From contig NC_071342.1 of assembly GCF_027744825.2 (NCBI RefSeq), positions 13,721,501 through 13,785,500 of the forward strand: a stretch of 64,000 nt of DNA, read 5' to 3'. The translations under genes and the position numbers were made by a program. Each line of letters begins with the position of its first letter. Positions within the stretch are counted from its first letter, which is position 1. Positions 24,388-34,402 of the stretch are shown here, in pieces. This DNA comes from Synchiropus splendidus (lineage: Eukaryota > Chordata > Actinopteri > Syngnathiformes > Callionymidae). A model generated the notes under the pieces. The model saw only the letters and a program-made list of their open reading frames with translations. It was not told the DNA's origin and searched no databases.

Positions 24388-24417
24388 GTCTGGCACACTT
24401 GATGATGGGCGACCAAG
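24388..24417 (+). CDS. nrxn1: nrxn1 microexon 4 (SS1 insert, second part, 30 nt)
   Basis: The 30-nt exon lies between the acceptor TTCTCCTTTAAG and the donor GTATGA. Joined through the shared G it encodes G-L-A-H-L-M-M-G-D-Q, identical to the NRXN1 SS1 insert as I recall it. It is phase 1 at both ends. Identity across all ten residues in an otherwise unconserved intron makes the call secure. The insert lies between EGF1 and LNS2 and affects extracellular partner binding in some contexts. Confidence 0.95.
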
Positions 24418-24977
24418 GTATGAGCTCTGTTCCTTAATTCCTCACGTCCCTCTGATCCCATTGTGCTCACAAATGAAGGCGCTCTCAACGTGTTTGCAGT
24501 GTTCTGGCTTCACGCTTTCTCTATACGCTGTCATTCCGCTTGTTTTCCACGACCTACTTGATTTCCTTATTCTGTCTTTTTTTTTTTTTTTCTCATGACC
24601 CCTTTTCACTTTCTTTGATTTCCAACACTGCTGGCTTGGTTGTGACTCTTTTTATTTTTTTTTCTTTTTAAAAAATGCTCATTTTCTCAGCACTCATATC
24701 CAGCGTAGTCATTTGGTTAAGTCATTATTTAGTTGTTAAAATACATGGTGGTGGAAAATACCACAGATTTCCATTGTGAAATGTCATGCAGACAAACACT
24801 GCCGCGCATGTTTTGCATTCCTTCTTTCTCTATCTACCCCACTTGTTTCCACCTTCACCCAATACCTGGATTTAACCAACAAAAACCTTCTGGCATTTAT
24901 CAGTCTCTCCTCTCCTTTTTCCCCTTTTTTTGTCTGGACTCTTCTTTCTTCATGGGCCATCTCATCAAATCTCATAG

Positions 24978-24989
24978 GTAAAAGTAAAG
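24978..24989 (+). CDS. nrxn1: nrxn1 microexon 5 (SS1 insert, third part, 12 nt)
   Basis: GTAAAAGTAAAG is preceded by AATCTCATAG and followed by the donor GTACTA. With the shared G it encodes G-K-S-K and leaves a G. In mammalian NRXN1 this continues into G-K-E-E-Y at the start of LNS2. At 12 nt it is one of the smallest exon classes. The exon itself begins with a donor-like GTAAAAG, so splicing onto an AAG-ending exon recreates a 5' splice site. The polypyrimidine tract is weak near the AG, which fits regulated use. Confidence 0.88.
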
Positions 24990-25353
24990 GTACTACACTT
25001 AATACTCACTGCACGCCTTGCTGATTCTCCATACATGTTTATATAACAACTAGCAATATTGGATTGTGTTGTGTTTTAAATCTAAAACCCTATCAGGTAG
25101 GTACAACCTTCACTTCATGTACACGAATGGCGCTGCACTGCTTTCTTTTCTGCTTTGCATGGCAATTACAATGGCCTAACAAACCTGCTCCACTTCATGG
25201 CGGCCACCTGGGGATAGCCGTTTTTCAAATGGTGTGAATGGTGTTAGGGGTGATAATAGTGTGAAGGTCCTCCTATCCTGGCTGTGATCCTCACCTCTTC
25301 TTCCTGTGGGGTAAGTGAACTTCTGATCTTTACCATTTCACTCTCCTCCTTAG

Positions 25354-25401
25354 GGCAGAGAGGGGAGTCTTGGCTTCTAAGGTCCTTGCTGAGCATTCAA
25401 G
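25354..25401 (+). CDS. nrxn1: Candidate extra SS1 cassette exon (48 nt, unproven)
   Basis: A segment bounded by a good acceptor (TTTCACTCTCCTCCTTAG) and a consensus-like donor (CAAG|GTAAAA). Its length is a multiple of three and it is in the phase used by all SS1 junctions. It is open in that phase and would encode GQRGESWLLRSLLSIQ, returning to phase 1. It lies 364 bp after microexon 5, in the SS1 interval. A TGCATG follows 120 bp after its donor (25522-25527) and another precedes it (25156-25161). I do not recall this peptide in neurexins, so it may be a lineage-specific cassette or a chance decoy. Confidence 0.4.
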
Positions 25402-26018
25402 GTAAAATATATATGTTTTTTTTTTTTTTTTGTTTATCAGCTTTGGCTGGCTTTGAGAAGTGTGGTGAATTTAAATGTCAAATAAATTGGTGGCTTCGAC
25501 GAAATAACAGGGGTGTGGCAATGCATGTCATGTCACATGTTCATGTATGATTTTAGGCTTAACACTTGAACAGAATATAATTTCCTGTAGGAGTATGAAG
25601 AGATATGATTCGATTTCAACAACATTTTCTGGAAATATCACGGTAAAAACCTTTTAATGATATTTCAATTGCTTCAAAAGGTATCTTATTGTATCGATAA
25701 AATAAATATAAGACAATAATATTCAAAATCACAATGTGGACGGACATAAGCTCATTCACAGAACATGAAATCACATCAAATATATACTGTCCTTCATTCT
25801 TTTGCTGCAATAAATAAATGAATATATATATATATATAGTAAAGCAGCAAGACAGCACATACCTCCACCAAAGACATTTTCGCCAGACATTATAAAACAC
25901 AGCATACAGTTAAATCATTGAAACAATGTCTGAGATTCAACAGTGTCGGCTCACACAAAATTCTAGTAGTCACCGTGGGTAGAAGCCCATTATAAGACCA
26001 GTGCTGTTTGGTATGCAG

Positions 26019-26246
26019 TAGTGTTGGGTAGATGAGGTACCATGAATTAGTGAACCAGTATTGCAAGGTTGATGAAACACTGAGGTCACTAGATGGCACT
26101 CTTGATTTAGAAATGATGTGCGGTTTCATGTGTTTTAGAGCAGACAGTGCCATCTAGTGGCCTCTGAACGTCAGGAAACTGTTTCATGAAACCTCACCAA
26201 CCCTTCATGACTGTGTCATGAAACCTCAACAGTGTAGCCGTCACTA
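26019..26246. mobile_element. hAT-type MITE, complete copy with perfect 8-bp target duplication
   Basis: It begins TAGTGTTGGGTAGATGAGG and ends CGTCACTA, and is flanked on both sides by GTATGCAG (26011-26018 and 26247-26254). The TAGTG/CACTA ends fit the hAT terminal rule (A at 2, G at 5) and the 8-bp duplication fits hAT integration. There is no coding capacity. The inner TCACTAGATGGCAC (26086-26099) and GTGCCATCTAGTGG (26147-26160) face each other and match the CTCF core at 13/14 and 14/14. The right end holds a repeated TCATGAAACCTCA piece, so the terminus is partly duplicated. Confidence 0.85.
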
Positions 26247-27437
26247 GTATGCAGTGTTCCCAAGTCGTCGAAAACCACAGTGATGAAACAGTGTAGAACG
26301 AACGTATTTCGTCACTACTGTCACATAAAGGTTGATATGTTTTAGTAAATGATAAAGATAAGGTTCCATTTTTTCTTTGCTCGCTCTGAAGGGCTCTTGC
26401 TATCTGCAGCAGTAGTAGTGCGATGCCTTGCAAGTGAATCTCCTTCAAAACCTTTCAAAATCCTAAAGAAACAACAGACAAACATAGAAACACTCATTAA
26501 AACCATGAAAATATTTGTTAATATGTGACAAAAAAGGTAATTTCAAGCACAACAAACGCTTTCAAGACTGCAGCCAAATCTTTGCAATGTATTGTGAACT
26601 TTGCAGGTCAATAAGAAGCTCATACAATATTCAAACTATAGGAACAGGTGTAGTGCTGCTGAGTTTATGTCTCTGGCATCGCTCTCTGATAGAATGTACC
26701 GACTTAACTGTGGGATTCCTGTGAAAAATGTGTTCCTTTCAGGGAGCTAGAGAGGAGGTACAAGTTTGTCACCGACGCTGACATGCATTGTTACACCCAC
26801 GTCTGATTTTGGATTGATGATTTAGCTTCCAACACTGCACTGTTTCATCTTCCTTCTCAAAGATGCACTTGAGCTCCCATGCATTTTCTGGCACTGCCAT
26901 CTTGCGATACATACAACTGGCTTTGTGAATGTTTATATGTTGTGCATGTGGCTCCCCATCAGCACAGGTAAGTCAATAATTGCTCCCAAAGAGGTTCTCG
27001 GACACTTGTGAGCGAACGCTGCGATTCACTTCCAGCACATACAGCACCTAAATCTGTCAGTGTCCTCACTTGTTGTTTTCTCTGCTCCCAGGTAAGTGCC
27101 AACTCTGTGCTCTCCGTGAATTACAGGCCTGAAAAGTGAAGCAACCGTGGTTGCAACACCTGCATTTGAGACGTTTCACTAGTCTGTGTGACGAATTAAA
27201 CGTTGCAGGAAGTGTTCACTTGTGATTCTCAGGGTTCGTAGAGTCAAATGCAATACGACTGAAGCAGTGGTTTTGGTTCTTCTCCATCAGTTCTGGGCTT
27301 TAAGTATTTTACTTAGAATAGAGCTGTAAAGAGTTATTTTAATGTCGGTGTGGAAGTTTGGTGTGTCCAGTCTTGATGTACTCCCAGTCTAAGTTGTGCG
27401 TTTTTTGTGTCTCCATGATGGGCTAAGAGATTAACAT

Positions 27438-27675
27438 TAGTGATGGGTAGGTGAGGTTTCATGACACAGTGCTGAAGGGTGGGTGAGGTTTCATGAAACA
27501 GTGTTGTGATTTTCAGAGGCCAATAGATGGCAGTGTCTAGTGTATAATGTTTGCATTTAAATAGCAATTCAATGAAGGTCAGATCATTTCTAAACCAAGA
27601 TCGCCATCTAGTGGCTTCCGAAAATTAGGACACTGTTTCAGCAACTCTGCAATACTGTTTCTTGATACCTCACCA
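27438..27675. mobile_element. hAT-type MITE copy
   Basis: It starts TAGTGATGGGTAGGTGAGG and has a duplicated left terminal piece (GGGTGAGGTTTCATGA occurs twice). It ends near a diverged CTTGATACCTCACC. The inner CTCF-like sites are CCAATAGATGGCAG at 27520-27533 and TCGCCATCTAGTGG at 27601-27614 (inverted), each 13/14 to the core. The right target duplication is not recognisable. Confidence 0.7.
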
Positions 27676-27826
27676 GTTAAAAGTGTGCAACTGAGTTTAT
27701 TGGTTGGATGAAGAGGGATGCAGCGGCATGTTTGTTGCTGAAATATCAAGTTTCAGCTGTGTTCTCTAGATTTAAAATGTTATTTGTTATGTTATGTTGT
27801 TCAACCTGTCATGAAACCCTGAAACC

Positions 27827-27832
27827 AATAAT

Positions 27833-27909
<77 letters not shown>
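27827..27909. repeat. (AAT)n microsatellite, about 80 bp
   Basis: Nearly perfect AAT/TAA array in the large intron. Poly-Ile and poly-Leu frames through it are artefacts. Confidence 0.97.
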
Positions 27910-28460
27910 GCTAAATATCGACTTACAAGCACATTGAACTAAAATGACTTTTTGACAGCGAAGTACGACTGGAAAACCACGTGGAGAAGATGAGATGATG
28001 CTGATGAAGCAAAGTATACCGAGCACCCAACAGTGAATTTGAGTTGCGCAGTGAGCAGCTTACGTTGTTGTAAACTGATTCATGGGCTGAAAATATCAGT
28101 ATATGTTTTCTCCTTTCACCCTCAGAGGACAGGGATGAACCTCACACGGATATGTGATGAAGCATTTGCCTGCTTTAGTTTGTCTCCTTGCTGCTTCCAC
28201 ACCTTTTTTTTTTCAAGCCCAAAAAAGCACAGCATACACCCAGGAATTTCATGAACCCGCAGCAACACAGTGCGTCTGGGTATTTAATTTTTAGCTTCAC
28301 AACAAACTATCAACGGAGCTGCAGTTGAGTCAGCTGTAGACAGAACCATGCAGCTACAACTGTACAACCCATATAAATTTTTTATATCACAAATAGCCCA
28401 TATTTAATATACAGCACAGGTATGGTTGTAATTTCATTTTTCTTTTTGTGCATTTGATGG

Positions 28461-28463
<3 letters not shown>

Positions 28464-28536
<73 letters not shown>
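28464..28536. repeat. (TA)n microsatellite, 73 bp
   Basis: Pure TA array in the large intron. Confidence 0.97.
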
Positions 28537-28538
<2 letters not shown>

Positions 28539-29763
28539 CTATTATTGCTGAACTGCTTTTCAGTATTTTGCACAGTTCCAGTTACAGTGAGGACGGAGAC
28601 AGACAAGGCAAAATAAAGGAAATAAAGACTCTGTGTTCACCTTCTTCATATTCTTTATCACACACTGTCACTGATACAGATTTCACATTCACATAGCTTC
28701 CAAATCTGGTCATCTGAAAAAGAAGTCACTGTATCTCTCATTGCATTACTTTAAGAATCACTTGCACTTTGCTTGATAAAAGTGTTTATAGCTCGACACG
28801 CACAAAAGAAAAACCTTAAAGACTTGTGTACACCTTAGTGGTAAAAGTTTCTTTTTACCATAGGGCAAGATATTTTCTTTTTACTGTGCAACTTGTCATT
28901 CAAAAACGTGTATTGTGTCATACAGCAAAACCCTCCAGTTGTTTGTTGACAACATGGCTATTTTTAGCACACAGCACAATGTCATTCAAGAAATTAAAAA
29001 CCCAGAGATGTGATAGGATCATCATCGTTTTCTCGCTGGTAAATCTCCTGCATCGAAAGGCTGACAGCTGGAGGTGATCTTCGATATGTACATTGGATTG
29101 ATGAATAGCTCGACATGCCAACTACTGCTGTAACTGAAAATCTGTAATCCAACCATGCGAAGCCAACGCTTCCTAATGTGTTTGTTTAAGAAACACCTGC
29201 TTGGGTCTTGAGAATGCAACCTGTCAAAACTAGCTCTTTCATCTGACAGGTACCACGTCATGTGTTGTATGTCGAATAAACAGCAGCTGTTGCCTTTGTA
29301 GCTGCAGCCGAAACCTGGTAAAGTGTCAGAGGAATCTTTTCAGCTCTGTTGACTCGTTGTAGTTCCTCAAGTTAAACGTTTGATATTGAGAATATGGATG
29401 CTTTGTTTCTGCTTGAAGAAAATAAACCTGTCAGGTGGCATCTGTAAATGATGATGCCAAACACGCACTTGAGATCATGGTGTTGATGTATGGTGTTTAA
29501 TCGACATTGACAGGCTTCAGCAGCATGAGCTTGCTTGTGACACATGCCGGTTTGTCTAAGCACTGCAGCAGCGCTGTAGGTACTTTTGAACTAATGATGT
29601 AAACTACATAAGAATAGCTCCACTGAACACACACAGACACACAAAAACATACTCCAGACCACACAGATCCTTTGTAAGTGTACAAGTTCCTGGTCCACTG
29701 ATCACACTGATGCATAAGACACGTGGCAGCTAAGATGATAACAACAACAACAAACATGGAGGA

Positions 29764-29813
29764 ATCCCTGAACAAAAGCAAACAAAAGCATCTGTTTGCT
29801 TTTGTTCAGGGAT
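29764..29813. repeat. Perfect inverted repeat (21-bp arms, 8-nt loop)
   Basis: Arms 29764-29784 and 29793-29813 are exact reverse complements. The loop is AAAGCATC. A run of seven T follows almost directly (29815-29821). The structure would form a stable RNA hairpin or DNA cruciform. It is too short for a normal miRNA precursor and matches no known family that I can recall. Confidence 0.85.
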
Positions 29814-29836
29814 GTTTTTTTGCTACACAATTGCCA

Positions 29837-32800
29837 GGGTTTCCACTACTCTGTATGTACTTGAAATTCTTATAAAATTGAAATTCATACAAATATTTTC
29901 AAGACATTCAAAGAGCTTTGGCTTAAATAAGGTGATGCAAAATAGACAATATTTTGTTGTTTAAATGTATCTATGGGTTCATCATTTGATTCCGTAATAT
30001 ACCAAATAATATACCAAATGAATCACTTAATTTATCGGATGCACCCCTAAAACCATGTATTTTGCATTGAAAATCTCCCATTTTAGACTGAAAAACTATA
30101 AACGTGGGGCACAAAACTTACTTTTCCAGTCGGGCCCTGAAATAAAGCTGATGACAGTTGACACAGCAAAGAATTCTTGAGCGTCAATATTTAGTTTTAA
30201 AGCCAATTATTGGCGAAGTGTACAGTTAAGAACATGTTTGTTTCTAATGTAGCATTAAATAATTCACAGCACAGATGGTCATGAGACTTTAAATGTGTTT
30301 TAACAGAGTAAACTGTGTGGTTAATTTAAAATATTGTTTTGCGTATTGACGTGTGAACTCAAATACATTTCACAATTAACTTTAAATTATGCAAGTATTA
30401 TCATCTCAACAGCCTGAAAACTTAAAGGTTTATGAAGACGGGATTTTTTTTCCCCCATACAGTAGATACGAGGAAACTGTTTGCGGCATTCAGAGAATGA
30501 AATCCTGGAATTGCCTGGAGTGCGATTTGTGTATCTTGACATAGCAGATTGGCAAAACTGCACTAAAGCTTCGCAGATTAGTACATTACCACAGATTCTT
30601 CTCCTGCGGGTGCGGAGGGAAGACTGGGAGAGAGTGAAGGAATTAAAGCAGATAGAATGAGACATTTAGAGAAAGAGCAAAGGAACCGGGCGTGGAAGGA
30701 AATTTTGCGCGGAGAGCGGTGCAGATTGGGATAAAGTGAGGAAGGGTGTGGCTTCAAGTGTATCAAGTATTTCTGGTGTCACCAAGACTCTCTTATTCTT
30801 ATCATCCCTCTTTAGATATGCTAAACTTGTTTTTCAAAGACCATTATTAGTCATGTTTTGGATGGCAAAACAAATCACACCTAGCCTTGACCCATATCCC
30901 TTCATCCCCACCTCTCAGTGTCTTCCGAGCATGATAGAATCTGAAAAAAAAAAAAGAAATAAATAAAAAAGTGAAGAAATACAGGTACTGGAACATGTCA
31001 TTTAAACAGTACTCAATAGATAGAGACGATGTAGATAATGATCTAAGGATTATACTGAATAACAAAACATAAACATTGCAAACATGTTACGTATAATGTA
31101 TGGAATACCAGTAGTGACAAAATGACGAGATAAAAGATATATACTTTTCAATAAAAGGTAATAATCGTGACTATACATTTATTTCCATTTTAGCCTACAT
31201 CCATTAATATTTACACATTCCAAAATGTATATACACATTTGCACATCTCTCATATGCAATAACAAGGTGCCAGAACAGGTTGTGACAGTAATATTTTGGG
31301 GCTAAATTGTGTCAGTGATTGAGATCATGCGTTATCACTGACCAATGCGCAGATGCAGCAGGTGAAAGACGCCATGAAAGCGTCTTTAAATAACCAATAT
31401 CATGTATCGATTATAATCATATAGATGGTGTTATTCCAGTATATACAATCCTCCAGAGCTATACTGAGCAGCGGTTAGCAGAGAGGGCTAACATGTTAGC
31501 ACAGGGCTGCCAATTCTCTCGTAACCGAGATTAAGCTCTCGCAAAAGAAGCTTTTGTCAGTCCACACTTCCCATTTGCCTCACCTTTCTAGGCAAGTGAC
31601 TTTATGTGTATATATATTGTGAATGCAGCCAGTGGTGTTTTTGCGAAATAGCACTGTGGAGTGACAGTTGGCTGCCCTCTTCAGAAGTGTTCTCCTTGAC
31701 CATGTTGACCATGCAATAGCCTTCTGCATTTGGGTCGTATTGTCTATTTATTTCATTCTATCTGTCTTTCATTGTGTTGCGCTCAATTTCCTACGCAGTT
31801 GCTGGTGCTGCTTGCATTGCTAGCATCTTTTGTTCTTTTTCAATTGCAGCTAAATCCAAAGCACCAACCCCCGGGACAAATGTTTGAATAATAGTAATTT
31901 TAATCAGTTTTCATTCTGGTGGCTAAGGAGCCTCCATTGTTGATACTGTTCTGCTCAGCATCTTTAATGTTTATACAGCAGATACTAGTTCAATATCGAG
32001 ATAGACGTGTCATATAGACAAGTTAAAAATAAGGTTTTGTATCATCTCTCTTTTCTTATTAAGGCTATTGGTGATTCCCAAAAAAATGAGAATCATGAAA
32101 TGTTTGTTGTTGAAGATTTTCCAAAATGGTATTCATCATATAAGGTGACAGGCGCATTCATTCCAACGTAAAGTGAGGGTGAAGGAGAATGTAGAAAATA
32201 GGATCGATAAGAACAAGGCTCATCTGGCTCCCCAGGTAGGATGGAAGAAGATCTGCCCCAGATCAATAGCCTCGGTCGATGCCGGTGAGAGACTGCAGTG
32301 ATGAAAAACTCTATTTCTTTACCAACAGAAGGGCGCGGATAAATCTTAGCAGAAAATAGATAAGAGGTAGATGCCTATACTGGAGCCATTCACGGTGAAA
32401 TGTATCATTTGCTGTTTGTTTAGTTAGAGTTCAGCTTTTGCATTATTGATTACAGTTTTTTTACTGGCATTTGGGAGTGGGTTGCTGCCAAGTATTTACT
32501 GGATGAAGTATAACATTTCACAAGGAAAAGGAACTTGTGGAGAAGAGCACAGTGACCAGACACTTTCTATTCATGATGGTGACCTCCTGGCTTGACTAAA
32601 TGAGAGGCGTGGAGATAGGTTTGGCTCTTCGTGAGTGACAGACAGATTAGTGCTGTAGTAAAGATGCCATTTCGTACCTGTACATTTACCCGGTAGTCGA
32701 CACTCCTGATCTTTAGTTTGAGGCCAGTAGCAGACAATGAGAGTAGCCAAAGATCCATCAGGAAGAGGCTCGGAGTTGAGGAGACACTGGCATTTGCTTA

Positions 32801-33990
32801 ACATATCCTCAGTTTTTCAAACAGAAGAGCCAATGGATGCAACTTTTGAGATTCAAATCGGATCGGTGGGCGGCAGGCACCGGAGCAAGCAGCACTAATT
32901 CATTGTAACGGCTGGGATTGTCAGTCTTCACCTCTTGATTGACACCAAAAACATATGGTCTTGGATCATTCTTAGATTGAAATAAATGCACGATTTAACC
33001 ATCACCTGGACCATTTCCAGACGATTAATATGGCAGACCTTCTTTCTTTCCTCCGACAAGCCAGTCTTAAAGTGGGTGCATTTTTAAAGATGCATTGCTC
33101 GGAAATGGCAATGCTCCCTGTGGGAAATTGAATAGTCCATTTCCAATCGACTGTGCCCTGGAAAATCCATGGAGGTCAGTGGCAATTTTTTCCTGCACTG
33201 GAGGTCTGCACTGAGAGTCATTATGCTCCAGACAGACTTGTCCCTCAGGACAAAACGATTCTTTAAACAGAGACTTCTATTAACTTTTTTTTATGCTGTG
33301 TATATATATGTTTCTCTTTGCAAGTGTCCATGAGAAAACAGCTTGATCTCATATTCTATTATCACTTTTATCTACTTAAACTACCATTTATTTCTCAGTC
33401 TGTGTAGCATCCATCCATATTTAGTTGAAAAAAATGTGACTGCAAACCCAACTAAATGTCTGTTTGCTGTTCAACAAGCTCCTATTCGTCACACTTGTGA
33501 TCTATTTTTTACAAGACTGTTCCGTGTCTGTCTGACGACTGCTGTCTGCGCTTGGGTCATCGCATTACCCAAAATAAACAGCCTGCTGTGTTATTCATCC
33601 TCCCTCGTGTCTCATATTCGATCTTGGCTTATCTTCTCTCGACACAGGATTAAAAGAAATCACTTGCGTCTTGGCCACAGTTTCTTAGAAGGAGATAAAT
33701 GATAACAGCTGGAAATATCATGACCTAAACCCCTAAACCGTTGTTTATTGTAGATATTCTTTACATATGTAAAAAAAAAGGGAGCAGAAATTCATTCTAA
33801 AATGCTGCCAGATAGGTATTATTTTCACCTTTATGTGGCATTCATGCTGACTTGTTGACACTACTTCATCTTGTCTTAAGTTTCTTATAGAAAACGTATC
33901 ATGAAAAACGCTCCTGCGCTGCTCATGTTTACTCGCTTTCTCCCACATCAGCTCGCGACCAGCTTTTGCTATTCATAGCAGCCTACCTTC
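29837..33990. other. nrxn1: Large-intron stretch, little recognised
   Basis: It starts with a hAT-like CCAGGGTTTCCACTAC that has no visible partner end. The rest is AT-rich unique-looking sequence with A-rich and T-rich runs (for example 30944-30970). No exon, RNA gene or identifiable repeat was seen. Confidence 0.35.
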
Positions 33991-34354
33991 CCTTATCACC
34001 TCTTAATATTTGACTAGGTTTCAACTTCAGGGAATTCCGTCGGAACGACAATGGTCGATTGGAGATTCAACTCTCACACTTATTACTGCACACTGTTGTG
34101 TCAGGAGGGTAATTTCATTACCTGCAAATTGCTTTCAGATTGTGCTTCTGAGGACTGGCTCCCACGAGCAGAATTACCATCTACTGAAAAGGTTCCTATA
34201 CATGGGAAATGGGGCAGGATTTGGGCAAACTTGAAACACTGAAACACCTGAATTCCACTGTGTTTCACGTGAATGAAGCCGACTGCACGGTTATATTCAT
34301 CACTGACTGCAGAAAAGCTATTCAATAACACATTTAAATGCCCAATGGTTGTTA

Positions 34355-34402
34355 GTAGTGATGAAAGAGTTGATGAAACAGTGTCCTAATTTTCTGACCT
34401 GT
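34355..34402. mobile_element. hAT-type MITE fragment
   Basis: TAGTGATGAAAGAGTTGATGAAACAGTGTCCTAATTTTCTGACC matches the left terminus of the MITE family with an internal deletion. No right half was found. Confidence 0.5.

Noticed and set aside
29764..29813. miRNA precursor interpretation of the perfect hairpin
   Set aside because: The 21-bp perfect stem with an 8-nt loop is shorter than typical animal pre-miRNAs, and no known seed was recognised; listed only as an inverted repeat.
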